Part shown: positions 1 through 10,060 of the stretch, piece by piece | How positions within the stretch are numbered: position 1 is the first letter of the stretch | How the letters are laid out: the number at the start of each line of letters is the position of its first letter | Notes under the pieces: model-generated | Databases searched by the model: none | What the model was told of the DNA's origin: nothing | What the model saw: only the letters and a program-made list of their open reading frames with translations | Source: Brasilonema sp. UFV-L1 | GTDB lineage: Bacteria; Cyanobacteriota; Cyanobacteriia; Cyanobacteriales; Nostocaceae | Assembly (NCBI RefSeq): GCF_012912105.1 | Contig: NZ_QMEA01000021.1 | Location: 57,286 to 121,285 of the forward strand | Length of the DNA: 64,000 bases | Direction of reading: 5' to 3' | Program-made: the position numbers and the translations under genes

Positions 1-849
1 AATCCCCATACATAAGTAATCTTCTATTGCTTTTGAAGTGACCAAAGAAGTAGTCAGGAGTCAGGAGGAGCCAGTGCGGTGGACGGTGAGACCAGTGCTG
101 CGGGAGGGTTTCCCGACAACAGGCAACTGGCGAACCCGAAGGGGTCCCCCGGCATAAAGCACCTGGCGTTCAGGAGTCAGGAGTCAGGAGTCTGATTTCT
201 TCATTGACTTCTGAATTCTGAATTCTGAATTCTTCTTCATTGACTTGAGGGTACTCACCGCCCCCACCAAATCGAAGATTTGGTGGTCAACAATAGCGTG
301 GCGGGTCACAAGCCCCCACTAATTGCATTCTGATTTCTGACTTCTGAATTCTGAATTCTTCTTCATTGACTTCTGTTTTCTTGCAATCCTTGAAAGTTTG
401 GTGTTTGAGAAGAAAAAATTCATTCGTACAGTAAAAATCAAAAATCAACGTCGGAAAAAGAACTAAATTGTGTATCAGGTCTTGTCATACAGCTAAAAAC
501 TTTGACCTGGATATAAAGTATCTGCTTTTGACACCTTTAGCTACCTAATTTTTGCATATTCTACGAAAAACTTTATTTTTTTAAAGATTTTGTAAAATCT
601 TGCAATAAAGCTTACAGATTGCAGATATTTCTGTTATTTTGCTAATGGAAACCTAAAGATGTTTGTTAGTTTAACAATTGAAGTCTGAAGCGAAAAAATG
701 CAAATATAGAAAAAAGCATTCAGGGGCAAATTGCTAGGTTTAACAAAACCTTCTGAATCCACACTGATAGTGTATTTTGGTTTTAAGGCTGGGTAGTCTG
801 AATACAGACGCAATCGCAACTGCAAATATCTGTAAGCAACTGGGGAACT
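1..849. repeat. Intergenic repeat-rich stretch
   Basis: No credible gene is seen here. The left part holds heptamer-type short tandem repeats: GTCAGGA-like units around 50-70 and 170-196, and TTCTGAA-like units around 209-235 and 345-360. A GC-rich block at 91-170 resembles a block near 3331-3385 and another near 22390-22450, so it belongs to a dispersed repeat family. The AT-rich part from about 400 to 849 probably holds the promoter of the downstream nucleotide-sugar gene, but I could not fix a -10/-35 pair. Confidence 0.6.
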
Positions 850-1788
850 ATGAGAATTTTGGTGACGGGCGGTGCTGGGTTTATTGGCTCCCATCTCATC
901 GACCGACTAATAGCAAGTGGAGACGAGGTCCTATGTTTAGATAACTTTTACACAGGACACAAACGAAATATACTCAAATGGTCGGAGCATCCTTTATTTG
1001 AAATGATCCGCCATGACATCACTGAACCAATTCGTTTGGAAGTTGATCAAATTTATCATCTGGCTTGTCCAGCTTCCCCAGTACATTACCAGTACAACCC
1101 TGTGAAAACAGTTAAAACTAACGTCATGGGGACGCTTAATATGTTAGGCTTGGCAAAACGTGTGAAGGCACGAGTTTTGCTGGCTTCAACGAGTGAAGTC
1201 TACGGTGATCCAGAAGTTCATCCTCAAAGCGAGGAATACTGGGGTAACGTTAACCCGATTGGAATTCGCTCATGCTATGACGAAGGCAAAAGAATTGCTG
1301 AGACTTTAACATTTGATTATTATAGACAAAATAAAGTCGATGTTCGAGTAGCCCGCATATTTAACACTTATGGGCCTCGAATGCTGGAAAACGATGGTCG
1401 AGTTGTGAGCAACTTTATCGTTCAAGCATTGCGGGGTATTCCTTTAACCGTTTACGGAGAGGGTTCGCAAACCCGTAGTTTTTGTTACGTATCAGATTTG
1501 GTGGACGGACTGATACGACTGATGAATAACGAATATATTGGTCCAGTCAATTTGGGAAATCCTGATGAATATACGATTTTAGAATTGGCGAAGACAGTGC
1601 AAGATTTGGTGAACCCCGACGCACAAATCAAGTTTGAACCATTACCTTCTGATGATCCACGTCGCCGTCGTCCTGACATTACAAGGGCAAAAACTTGGTT
1701 AAACTGGGAACCTACTGTTCCTTTGCAACAGGGGTTAAAACTGACTATAGAAGATTTCCGCGATCGCCTCAAGAATGCTGAGTCTTGA
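850..1788 (+). CDS. UDP-glucuronate decarboxylase (SDR family)
   Basis: This 312-residue extended short-chain dehydrogenase should convert UDP-glucuronate to UDP-xylose in the cytoplasm, feeding exopolysaccharide or sheath synthesis. The NAD-binding glycine motif GGAGFIG is at residues 7-13. The catalytic Tyr-x3-Lys is Y143/K147 in the segment [14 protein letters not shown], which is typical of UDP-xylose synthases rather than epimerases. The STSEVYGDP segment near 113 supplies the catalytic Ser/Thr. Length is normal for the bacterial enzyme. The UDP-glucose dehydrogenase that makes its substrate starts 76 bp downstream on the same strand, so the two probably form one pathway unit. A dTDP-glucose dehydratase role is less likely given the RSCYDEGK motif. 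Confidence 0.9.
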   Translation: MRILVTGGAGFIGSHLIDRLIASGDEVLCLDNFYTGHKRNILKWSEHPLFEMIRHDITEPIRLEVDQIYHLACPASPVHYQYNPVKTVKTNVMGTLNMLGLAKRVKARVLLASTSEVYGDPEVHPQSEEYWGNVNPIGIRSCYDEGKRIAETLTFDYYRQNKVDVRVARIFNTYGPRMLENDGRVVSNFIVQALRGIPLTVYGEGSQTRSFCYVSDLVDGLIRLMNNEYIGPVNLGNPDEYTILELAKTVQDLVNPDAQIKFEPLPSDDPRRRRPDITRAKTWLNWEPTVPLQQGLKLTIEDFRDRLKNAES

Positions 1789-1864
1789 GTTTTCGACTCA
1801 GGTTTTCAAAGCGAAAAATGTCTTCTGAAAAAAATTAACCCCGAAAAGTGAGGAACTACATAAA

Positions 1865-3256
1865 ATGCGTGTTTGCGTCATCGGTACTGGTTATGTGGGT
1901 TTAGTAACAGGTGCATGCTTAGCTCATATAGGTCATGATGTTGTTTGCATAGATAACAACGAAGAGAAAGTCAAGATCATGAAGTCTGGACAGTCGCCGA
2001 TATTTGAGCCGGGACTGTCAGACATTATGCAGTCTGCTATTCATAGTGGTAAAATAGAGTTCTCAACAGACTTGGCTGCAGGAGTCGCTCACGGAGAAAT
2101 TTTATTTATTGCAGTCGGAACCCCACCTTTACCAACAGGGGAGAGCGATACCCGTTATGTTGAAGCAGTCGCCCGTGGTATTGGTACACATTTAGACGGT
2201 GGGTATAAGGTGATTGTCAATAAATCTACAGTGCCCATTGGTTCGGGAGACTGGGTGCGGATGATTGTTTTAGATGGCATAGCCGAACGTCAAAAAACAC
2301 TCATCACTGCTGGTGGAGCGCCAACTTATGATAAGTTACCTGAGATTACAGCTGAGTTTGATGTCGTCAGTAATCCAGAGTTTTTGCGGGAAGGGTCAGC
2401 GGTTTATGATACCTTTAACCCTGACCGTATCGTCTTAGGAGGTAACAGTCCAAGGGCGATCGCCATGATGCAAGAACTATATGCTCCGATTGTAGAGCGC
2501 AAGTTTGCAACTGATCCATCTCTACCCCCAGTGTCAGTGCTCGTCACAGACTTGAGTTCAGCGGAGATGATTAAGTACGCTGCTAATGCCTTCTTAGCAA
2601 CGAAGATTAGTTTTATTAACGAAGTTGCAAATATTTGCGATCGCGTTGGTGCTGATGTGACCCAAGTGGCAAAAGGTATCGGTTTAGACTCCCGTATTGG
2701 TAACAAATTCTTAAATGCTGGCATTGGTTGGGGTGGTTCTTGCTTCCCCAAAGATGTTTCTGCACTGATTCACACTGCAGATGACTACGGTTATGACACA
2801 CAGTTACTCAAAGCAGCTGTCAGTGTCAACGAACGCCAGCGGTTGCTTGCGATTGAAAAACTCCAGCAAGCCTTGAAAATTCTTAAAGGTAAAACTGTGG
2901 GATTGCTGGGTTTAACCTTCAAGCCCGATACAGATGACATGCGGGATGCTCCAGCGCTTAATATTATTGAGCAGTTGAACAGATTAGGAGCTAGAGTTAA
3001 GGCATACGACCCAATTGTTTCTCAAACTGGTATGCGTCATGGTCTTTCTGGTGTGTTGGTAGAAACCGATGCCGAAAGACTTGCTGATGGTTGTGACGCT
3101 TTAGTGCTTGTGACGGAATGGCAACAGTTCAAAAACTTGGACTACGCTAAGATGGCACAGTTGATGAGTCACCCTGTCATGATTGACGGTCGTAATTTCC
3201 TAGATCCTGAGATGATGGTTAGAGCAGGTTTCCAATATGTAGGTATTGGTCGCTAA
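1865..3256 (+). CDS. ugd: UDP-glucose 6-dehydrogenase
   Basis: This 463-residue enzyme oxidises UDP-glucose to UDP-glucuronate with two NAD+. The Rossmann motif GTGYVG is at residues 7-12. The catalytic cysteine is C293 in GWGGSCFPKD. The C-terminal UDP-binding domain contains GLTFKPDTDDMRDAP. Length is close to the usual size for the family. It lies directly after the UDP-glucuronate decarboxylase gene, so the pair would run UDP-glucose to UDP-glucuronate to UDP-xylose for surface polysaccharides. An AGTGAGGAACT stretch just upstream of the ATG could serve as ribosome binding site. Cotranscription with the upstream gene is inferred from spacing only. Confidence 0.95.
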   Translation: MRVCVIGTGYVGLVTGACLAHIGHDVVCIDNNEEKVKIMKSGQSPIFEPGLSDIMQSAIHSGKIEFSTDLAAGVAHGEILFIAVGTPPLPTGESDTRYVEAVARGIGTHLDGGYKVIVNKSTVPIGSGDWVRMIVLDGIAERQKTLITAGGAPTYDKLPEITAEFDVVSNPEFLREGSAVYDTFNPDRIVLGGNSPRAIAMMQELYAPIVERKFATDPSLPPVSVLVTDLSSAEMIKYAANAFLATKISFINEVANICDRVGADVTQVAKGIGLDSRIGNKFLNAGIGWGGSCFPKDVSALIHTADDYGYDTQLLKAAVSVNERQRLLAIEKLQQALKILKGKTVGLLGLTFKPDTDDMRDAPALNIIEQLNRLGARVKAYDPIVSQTGMRHGLSGVLVETDAERLADGCDALVLVTEWQQFKNLDYAKMAQLMSHPVMIDGRNFLDPEMMVRAGFQYVGIGR

Positions 3257-3465
3257 CTTTGAACGCGATGAATTCAAATTACTAAATTTGGCGTTGCTGA
3301 TTTGAAGTATCAATCCAAGTGTAGAAACGTGACGCCAGTCGCCTCTGTCGGGAAACCCTCCTGCGCCGCGCTGGCGAACCATGGTACGTCAAGACAAGGG
3401 TTTGGAATCACACGACATCTTTTTCATACATGGATTCAGCAACGCCCTAAATTTACTACAAAACT

Positions 3466-3506
3466 CAGGGAGAAAGTGGCAGCCGTCGGCTGCTACTTTC
3501 TCCCTG
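3466..3506. repeat. 19-bp inverted repeat with 3-nt loop
   Basis: The arms are 3466-3484 and 3488-3506 with loop GTC. They pair over 19 positions with a single G.U wobble if transcribed in the plus sense. There is no T-run after it, so it does not look like a simple intrinsic terminator. It may be a small palindromic repeat or a transcript-stabilising stem downstream of ugd. Confidence 0.6.
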
Positions 3507-3919
3507 TCGCAATGATTATCATTATCTTCAATGGAGCGAATTACCTTCTACGAGGAAGCAGAGTTACTTCAGAAACTCTTGGATTGCAATATCAGTAGAT
3601 CACAAAGTTTTTTAGAACTCCTGCCATATGGGCATTTCAGTCAAACACCCCGATATCAGGAAAGCGCTTTTTAATCAGCATTTCAGCCAATGGCGCTAGC
3701 TGTCATATCGCGATCGCTCTTAAGAGAGAACTATTTGGCTCGTGATTCGCTCAGGCTGAAACCCTTATTTTTCCGTCAGTTTCCAAAAGTTTGTCATCTA
3801 CTGACAATACTATTTTTCCAAAAACTTTAGAAAAGTTGTTGCTCTGGATGAATGATAAGATAGGCTGATGAAAAAGCCGCTTCATTTTTCATAGACAAGA
3901 ATGGACAACCCTATTACGG

Positions 3920-3952
3920 AGCCTGATCCTGAAAAATTGGGCAGGCTTTTTT
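3920..3952 (+). terminator. Candidate intrinsic terminator
   Basis: AGCCTG at 3920-3925 pairs with CAGGCT at 3942-3947, directly followed by a T-run to 3952. The transcript it would end is unclear: ugd stops 660 bp upstream, so a small RNA ending here is possible. The stem is short, so support is moderate. Confidence 0.45.
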
Positions 3953-4167
3953 GGTTGATTGTGTCGCCCCCTGATTTATTCGTGGCAAGATTAACAAATT
4001 GTTGAAAGCAAAATCTTACTCCCTTCCGGTGCTTAAAAATACCTGTTTTTTTAACCGCAGAGGAAGCAGCGAAAAGTATGAGCGGAGGTTTCCTCCGAAG
4101 CGCGTAAGCTTCTCAAAGGAGCGAGGCTCATACCTTTTCAAGAGAGAGGACACAGAGAGAGGAAAAA

Positions 4168-5670
4168 ATGACCATCGGCGTTTGGATATTAGGCGACCAA
4201 CTTTGGATAGAACAAGCAGCACTGCAAAGTTGTCAAGATAAAGTGCCTGTGATCATGATTGAGTCGCTGCATCATGTCCAAGAACGCCCTTACCATCGAC
4301 AAAAGCTGGTGTTGGTTTGGTCAGCAATGCGACATTTTGCTGAAGAATTACGAGAATTTGGTTATCCAGTTACCTACAAATTAGCTGAGGATTTTGAAAC
4401 ACCACTCCAAGAGTGGGTTAAGGAAAATCAAATTACTGAGTTGCGGGTGATGACGCCAAATGATAAACCATTCACCCAAATGATTGAAAAGTTTGCTTCT
4501 TTACACTGCAAAATTACTCTTATTCCTAACAATCATTTTTTATGGAGTGTAGAAGAGTTCACAACTTGGGCAAAACGTCGTAAACGTCTGATCATGGAAG
4601 ATTTTTATCGAGAAGGACGGCGACGTTTTCAAATTTTGATGGAGGGTGATAAACCAGTCGGGGGACAGTGGAATTTTGATAAACAGAACCGTCAACCGCC
4701 AAAAGGTAAATTAAATACGCCATCAACCAAGTGGTTTGAACCGGATGAAATCACTCAAGATGTGATTGTACACGTCAAATCTCTTTCTTTTCCGCTTTAC
4801 GGAGACGTAGAACCGTTTCGCTGGGGAGTGACTCGTTCTCAAGCACTCCAGATATTAGACTGGTTTATAAAAAATCGTCTACCTGAGTTTGGTCCTTACC
4901 AGGATGCTATGGTGACAGGGGAAGAGACAATGTGGCATTCTATGCTATCTCCGTACCTGAATATTGGGTTACTCCAACCTCTGGAAGTTATTCAAGCAGC
5001 AGAGAAAGCTTACCACCAAAACCAACTATCTTTAAACAGCATAGAAGGTTTCATTCGTCAAGTGATGGGTTGGCGGGAATATATGCATGGGATTTACCAT
5101 TTTGTGAGTGCAGATTATCCAGAAAAGAATTGGTTTAATCACACCCAACCTTTACCTGAGTTTTTCTGGACGGGTGAGACGAAGATGAATTGTCTGCACC
5201 AGGTACTCACTCAGTTGCTACGTACTGGTTATGCTCATCATATCCAGCGGCTGATGGTTTTGAGTAATTTTGCTTTGATTGCAGGTCTTTCGCCTCAAGC
5301 GGTGGAAAATTGGTTTCATGCCATGTTTATTGATGCTTATGACTGGGTGATGCAGACAAATGTGATTGGTATGGGGTTATTTGCTGATGGTGGAATATTG
5401 GCATCGAAACCTTATGCAGCATCTGGTAATTATGTCAATAAGATGAGCGATTATTGCAAGGGATGTGTTTATAACCCTAAAGAACGTGTCGGGAAAAATG
5501 CTTGTCCTTTCAATTTCTTCTATTGGGATTTTCTTGATCGTCACCGCAGTCAACTTCAGTTTCAAGGAAGAATGAGTTTTATTTTGGGACATCTTGAACG
5601 AATGTCTCAAGAAGAATTAGAAATTATCCGTCAACAAGCGCGAGATTGGCATGTGCAACGGTTAGGATAA
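4168..5670 (+). CDS. Iron-sulfur cryptochrome/photolyase (FeS-BCP family)
   Basis: This 500-residue flavoprotein of the deoxyribodipyrimidine photolyase-related family probably repairs UV photoproducts, most likely (6-4) lesions, using light. Four cysteines, C342, C430, C433 and C446, have the spacing 88-3-13, the same as the [4Fe-4S] ligands of Agrobacterium PhrB (C350, C438, C441, C454, recalled from the literature). The N-terminus (GVWILGDQLW) and the segment GFIRQVMGWREYMHG are typical of the family. Length agrees with family members. The ATG at 4168 follows a purine-rich stretch (AGAGAGGAAAAA) that can act as ribosome binding site. A 21-bp tandem array starts seven bases after the stop. 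A signalling rather than repair role cannot be excluded. Confidence 0.9.
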   Translation: MTIGVWILGDQLWIEQAALQSCQDKVPVIMIESLHHVQERPYHRQKLVLVWSAMRHFAEELREFGYPVTYKLAEDFETPLQEWVKENQITELRVMTPNDKPFTQMIEKFASLHCKITLIPNNHFLWSVEEFTTWAKRRKRLIMEDFYREGRRRFQILMEGDKPVGGQWNFDKQNRQPPKGKLNTPSTKWFEPDEITQDVIVHVKSLSFPLYGDVEPFRWGVTRSQALQILDWFIKNRLPEFGPYQDAMVTGEETMWHSMLSPYLNIGLLQPLEVIQAAEKAYHQNQLSLNSIEGFIRQVMGWREYMHGIYHFVSADYPEKNWFNHTQPLPEFFWTGETKMNCLHQVLTQLLRTGYAHHIQRLMVLSNFALIAGLSPQAVENWFHAMFIDAYDWVMQTNVIGMGLFADGGILASKPYAASGNYVNKMSDYCKGCVYNPKERVGKNACPFNFFYWDFLDRHRSQLQFQGRMSFILGHLERMSQEELEIIRQQARDWHVQRLG

Positions 5671-5676
5671 GCTCAC

Positions 5677-5905
5677 GAGTGTTTGAGACTTGACGACGAG
5701 TGTTTAAGACTCGCGGACGAGTGTTTGAGACTCGTGGACGAGTGTTTAAGACTCGCGGACGAGTGTTTAAGACTCGCGGACGAGTGTTTAAGACTCGCGG
5801 ACGAGTGTTTAAGACTCGACGACGAGTGTTTGAGACTCGTGAACGAGTGTTTGAGACTCGCGGACGAGTGTTTGAGACTCGCGGACGAGTGTTTGAGACT
5901 CATCC
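5677..5905. repeat. 21-bp minisatellite, 11 units
   Basis: The word GAGTGTTT recurs exactly every 21 bp at 5677, 5698, 5719 and so on to 5887, giving eleven units. Each unit contains CGAGTGTTTRAGACTCG, an imperfect palindrome with CGAGT/ACTCG arms. Because 21 is a multiple of three, all frames stay open and give 7-residue repeats, but these frames have no other sign of being genes. There are no variable spacers, so this is not a CRISPR array. Confidence 0.95.
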
Positions 5906-5999
5906 ACTTGCAATACGGTTCGGATACGCCCGCAGGCGATCGCCTCGTCTAAAGAAGAGTACTCTGTGCGATCGCCTATAATTGTGCAATCTCATCTCT

Positions 6000-6038
6000 C
6001 GTCAGCAAGTACGAGATTAGCATGTGCAACAGAGGGAT
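6000..6038 (+). repeat. Duplicate of the photolyase gene 3' end
   Basis: The stretch 6000-6038 closely matches 5629-5667, the last codons of the photolyase gene (shared core CGAGATT-GCATGTGCAAC, a handful of mismatches). The 21-bp array and HIP1-rich sequence lie between the two copies. This suggests a segmental duplication or an insertion between the two copies. Confidence 0.65.
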
Positions 6039-6110
6039 GTGGGGTGAAGGGTGTTTACTTGATGTCGTCGCAGAGAGTGCGATCGCTCTTGTCAACCCGT
6101 CAGCTTTTTC

Positions 6111-7709
6111 TCATTTGGCATTAGCGGGAGGCTGGCTCAGTCGCCAATATTGATGGAAAGTTGGTTTTCCCCAGGTGTTGCTGGCGACCACCATCATGCC
6201 GTTGGCGTTGGAATCACGTCGTTCTTGGCTGGCAAAAAGACCAAGGGCAGAGTTGGGGAATGACTTCGGTTGAATGGCATAAGTGTTGGGATCACCGCTG
6301 ACTGGAACCAATACCCAGGACTGCAACTCACTTTGACTGTGCTGTTGCAAAGTTATAGACCCATTAGCCGCAGGTTGGATTGGCGCTTGGATATACAACT
6401 GATTTACCTCCAAGGTCCGGATGCGGTAAGTTCCATCGGTCTGCTTCTCCAGAACCCACAGGTGTCCTTGTCTCCATGCCGTAGTATTAGGAGGATCTTG
6501 GTTCCAGGTCCAGATCAAGTCGTTGAGATTGGGAGAGCCATTCGCCGGTAGTAAATAACTAGCCGTCATTTGGTGAATCAACATCCAGGTACCGGAAACA
6601 TCATCTGGGCGTGGGATCATAATATCCTCCTCGGGATAAAGTGGGGGTAGTGGTGGAAAAGAGATTGGTACTGTAATTTGGACTGTCTTGCCGCCAACGA
6701 CTTCTCCATCGGCAATGACATCGAGAGAGCCGCTAAAGACCTGAACCTGGCTGGTGCCTTCCACAGTGCCAATCCAGTCAACGTTGAAGGTAAGTTCATG
6801 ATCTTGGTCTCTGCTGAGTGGACCGTGACCAGCGGGAGGTGCGATCGCTTGCACAAACTGTGCCGTGGCACCGCTGGCTACCAGACTGATGTTCCCGAAC
6901 GCGGTGATCTGTGCTGCTAATTCCGTGGTGATCGTCTCGATAATGGTATCCACACTCACACCTTGGACCAGTTTGCAACCCGTCGCCTTGGCAATCCTTG
7001 TCCCTTGTCCTTTGGTGCCGCCAGAATCGCCGCAGAATTCCTGATACCCGTTATATTGAGGTGCCAATTTCGGCTCGTCGTCCAGCCCCTCTGGGGAGTT
7101 AGGGTTGATGTTCAAGCTGAGGGCCAGCACTTTGATCTTCTCTGCGACTAGCTTAGCGGTGACCGATGCCTCGGTGATGTCGTAGGATAGGCCGGAGATT
7201 TTCTGGCAGACTGCGTCGTGTCCGGCGGCGTCACCAAACCAGACGATGATCCGCTTGGCATCGGCACGCCAACCGATCTTGCCACCTGGTGGTTCGGCCA
7301 CCTGATCGAGTCCATAGAACTGAGCTTCTGGAATGTCCTTACCGGGAGTGGTTGTCCAGGTATCGACTGCCGCTTTGACGGCGGCGATATTGGCACTCAG
7401 GCTACATTGGTGGGCGAAGGCGTAGGGATGTTGCTCAGCAACCGGGGCCGGAAAGTCTTTGTAGTCACCAACCCCGAACCAGACATCGGACCCTAGCGCT
7501 TGGATTTGGGTTAGGACATCCATGATGCCACTCTTGACGGCGGCGATCGCTGGAGCCATGCTACCTGTCGTGTCGGCGAGAAAATAGACATCCACTTTGG
7601 GGACTACCCCAGATTTCGGGATGCTGACTTTCACCAGTTCGGCTAACGTCTGGTCTTTTGACAGGCTCAGATCGTTCGTTGGCGGTGAAACCTGAATTGG
7701 AATACTCAT
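6111..7709 (-). CDS. VWA domain protein with C-terminal ricin-type lectin domain
   Basis: This 532-residue protein starts at 7709. A von Willebrand factor A domain occupies roughly residues 38-270 with the metal-ion (MIDAS) motif DTTGS at 46-50, a variant typical of integrin-beta-like bacterial VWA proteins. The last 150 residues look like a beta-trefoil ricin-type lectin domain, with QSW and QYW (QxW) motifs and a GxW start. No signal peptide or membrane segment is visible. It starts 58 bp after the stop of the ricin-M60 peptidase gene on the same strand, so the two probably form one operon. The base composition seems richer in G+C than the neighbours, which hints at transfer. The function is not known; binding of glycans or proteins is inferred. 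Confidence 0.8.
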   Translation of the reverse strand: MSIPIQVSPPTNDLSLSKDQTLAELVKVSIPKSGVVPKVDVYFLADTTGSMAPAIAAVKSGIMDVLTQIQALGSDVWFGVGDYKDFPAPVAEQHPYAFAHQCSLSANIAAVKAAVDTWTTTPGKDIPEAQFYGLDQVAEPPGGKIGWRADAKRIIVWFGDAAGHDAVCQKISGLSYDITEASVTAKLVAEKIKVLALSLNINPNSPEGLDDEPKLAPQYNGYQEFCGDSGGTKGQGTRIAKATGCKLVQGVSVDTIIETITTELAAQITAFGNISLVASGATAQFVQAIAPPAGHGPLSRDQDHELTFNVDWIGTVEGTSQVQVFSGSLDVIADGEVVGGKTVQITVPISFPPLPPLYPEEDIMIPRPDDVSGTWMLIHQMTASYLLPANGSPNLNDLIWTWNQDPPNTTAWRQGHLWVLEKQTDGTYRIRTLEVNQLYIQAPIQPAANGSITLQQHSQSELQSWVLVPVSGDPNTYAIQPKSFPNSALGLFASQERRDSNANGMMVVASNTWGKPTFHQYWRLSQPPANAK

Positions 7710-7767
7710 TAACTTGAATAACTCTTTCTTTGGATAATTTCTTTTTTGGAAGTCCCTGACATGTTTG

Positions 7768-9723
7768 TTATGCTTTCTCAGGGTTTATTTCCCAGATATT
7801 TTGTGATGGCTGTGGCAAGTTCATATTTTGGACAGTTTGCCTTGCTGCCGAAGAAAGCCCAATAGCCCATTTGTCGAAATGACTGGTCAGATCGTGCCCG
7901 GTTATGTCAGACATCAAGATATAGAACTTATCTCGTTTTGCCTGATCGTCCTTGAGCTGAGCCACTTCGTTAGCTGACAGTTCACGATAGCGCTTGTTAA
8001 GTTCCTTGTAGATATCCCATCCTTCTGGAAAAGCGTGTTTTATCTGCATCAGAAACACCAGCTTTCCCCAATCACCAGCCTTGTTAAATTTATCGGTAAT
8101 GTTGGGGTCATTCAGCAGATTGATCGCTTTGATGTAATCTTTGCGCTTTATCAGTTCGTCTGGCTCTCCCAGCTTTTCCTGCACGTAAAGCGAATATAGA
8201 TTTACCGTGCTTTCACCTCCAAAAGTGGACGCCCATAAAGGCTGTTGGTAGTTATGGCCAAGCTCATGCCAAACTCCCCAACCCGTGCGGCCGCTTTTGC
8301 TAATAGCATTTACATCAGCTAATTTATAGCCGGGGGAGAACATTATAGGAATGCCAGCATGTGCGCTTCCTGCCGAGATTTGCTTATCCATAACAAGCCA
8401 CTGTTTGCCCTGCGGGGTTCGATGGGGCAAAGCTGGATTTTCAGAAAAGCCAGCTAGCTCACTTACCCACCCTACAATATTGTCCCACATGCTTCCCAGT
8501 GATTCTTGGTTATCAAGATTTCTCACATCGCTTGATGGCACGACGACCACGACCTTCGTGGTCTCTATCACTGCCCAAGGTGCCGGGTTGTTCCGAATAG
8601 TTCTCCATTGCTCTGGAGTTGTTACCCCGTGGATATAATGTGGAGCTTCCACCGCATCTTGAATCTCAATATCAAGTACCTTGTCAGCGCTGTCGGTAGA
8701 TTCTAGAAAAATCAGACCACCGTATTGATTACGCACCTGATTCTGACCAGGTTCTAAGGGTAAACGTAGGGTCACAATTGGTGGTCTCTTAAACTTGCCA
8801 TCTTGTTTAACATTCTTTGAATCGGGAGCAAGTTCATCGGTATGGGTATTCATCCGGACTTTAACGCCCTTGAGATCTTGCCGTGTTGCATTTTTCACAT
8901 TAACGATTAGCTCCTCAGCAGGACGAGCGTATAAACCCGTGATTTTCCAGTTTTTGGGCGGTTGGCTCATCCTGAACTGTTCACGGTCATTAAACACACG
9001 ATCAAATTCAATCGTTTTGTTGACAATTTCAGCGCCTGGCTCAATATTTCCCGGAAAATCACTCACATCGGGCGGCGAGATAATCTTAGTTGGTGGTTGA
9101 AACGTACCCTGACGAAACTGAGCCTTTTCCAATTCCTGTGTAAATGTATCGCTAAGTGCAATCGGGTAGCGAATCGGTAACTTGTCTAGATTGGCTTCTA
9201 AGAATTCGCGATCCTCTTTCCCCCAGCTCCAATGCTGCTGCCTGTAGCCATTGTAACCGTAAATAAGAATGTTGGCACCCAAATAACCACCATCGAGAAC
9301 TCGCTGGTTATTAGACTTGCTTCTAAACACTCCGTTGTCATATTGCCATAACTGACCTGATGTGTCTTTGCATGAAGTTAACGTGGTTTTAGTACCACTA
9401 CTCAGTGAACCGCCATCAAGACACTTTTCTTGCTGAACATCTGCAAGACTTTTTAAGTGTCCCTGATCGTCCATTGACCAGAGTTGCTGGACGAGATCCC
9501 CTCTACCGAGATCCCCTCTACAAATTCCAGCAATAACGCTGTTGCCATTAGCCTCCATACATAATAGCGCACCTGAATCTGTCCGCCCCGAAATGAGCAT
9601 ATCTCCTTGCTCAGACACTACGGTTATTCCCTGAGCTACTTGAGCTGCAATAGCTCTACTGGGAAAAATGAATAAGCACAAAAGCAGGAAGACGAGCAAA
9701 CTTTTCAACACTTTGGCAAACAT
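7768..9723 (-). CDS. Secreted ricin-lectin / M60-like zinc metallopeptidase
   Basis: This 651-residue protein has an N-terminal signal peptide (hydrophobic core VFLLLCLFIFPSRAIAA). Residues of about 35-170 form a ricin-type lectin domain with QQLW, GQLW and QQHW motifs. The rest matches the M60/enhancin-like peptidase family: the zinc site HELGH is H486-E487-H490, followed by E504 in GGESTVNLYSLY as the expected third-ligand region. M60 enzymes cut mucin-like glycoproteins in other bacteria, so an extracellular glycoprotein target is inferred. The downstream VWA-ricin gene is 58 bp away. A second, larger M60-like protein is encoded divergently 2 kb upstream. Confidence 0.85.
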   Translation of the reverse strand: MFAKVLKSLLVFLLLCLFIFPSRAIAAQVAQGITVVSEQGDMLISGRTDSGALLCMEANGNSVIAGICRGDLGRGDLVQQLWSMDDQGHLKSLADVQQEKCLDGGSLSSGTKTTLTSCKDTSGQLWQYDNGVFRSKSNNQRVLDGGYLGANILIYGYNGYRQQHWSWGKEDREFLEANLDKLPIRYPIALSDTFTQELEKAQFRQGTFQPPTKIISPPDVSDFPGNIEPGAEIVNKTIEFDRVFNDREQFRMSQPPKNWKITGLYARPAEELIVNVKNATRQDLKGVKVRMNTHTDELAPDSKNVKQDGKFKRPPIVTLRLPLEPGQNQVRNQYGGLIFLESTDSADKVLDIEIQDAVEAPHYIHGVTTPEQWRTIRNNPAPWAVIETTKVVVVVPSSDVRNLDNQESLGSMWDNIVGWVSELAGFSENPALPHRTPQGKQWLVMDKQISAGSAHAGIPIMFSPGYKLADVNAISKSGRTGWGVWHELGHNYQQPLWASTFGGESTVNLYSLYVQEKLGEPDELIKRKDYIKAINLLNDPNITDKFNKAGDWGKLVFLMQIKHAFPEGWDIYKELNKRYRELSANEVAQLKDDQAKRDKFYILMSDITGHDLTSHFDKWAIGLSSAARQTVQNMNLPQPSQNIWEINPEKA

Positions 9724-10060
9724 AGATTGGTTTCTCTGTTCTGAATAAACTCAAACCTTCCGATAGTTTCAACTTGGAAGAGTACAGCAGGATTTCTACT
9801 GTTAGTAACTATTTATTTGATGGATACATCTACAACAGTAGAATTAAGACAAGATGCAATGCTTTGTCAAGTATAAAAAATACATTTTATACTGATAAGT
9901 TGTTACACATCTAATTTCTGTAGATCACAAACTTTTCCCCCAAGAGCGATCATTGGCAAATTGTGTAGTCTGTAATACTTTTCCTCGGTCAGCGTTTAAG
10001 CAAGTAGGTTGGTCATCTATGATATTTGCTTATATCAGGTGACAGTTTAGTTTCTGAGAA

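Larger units (their letters stand above)
3257..4167. other. Intergenic region with palindromes and repeats
   Basis: No convincing gene is seen. A 98-codon open frame at 3302-3598 runs through repeat sequence and is not supported. Recognisable items are a GC-rich dispersed repeat at 3331-3385 (similar to 91-170), a 19-bp hairpin at 3466-3506, a terminator-like hairpin at 3920-3952, and a repeat at about 4080-4135 that interrupts a CACAGAG-type simple sequence just before the photolyase gene. Confidence 0.5.

Noticed and set aside
3302..3598. 98-codon open frame after ugd
   Set aside because: It runs through a GC-rich dispersed repeat and a hairpin and has no recognisable protein features.
5677..5905. 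Possible CRISPR array or repeat proteins (7-residue repeats) in the 21-bp array
   Set aside because: Units follow each other without unique spacers, so it is not CRISPR. Open frames arise only because 21 is divisible by three.
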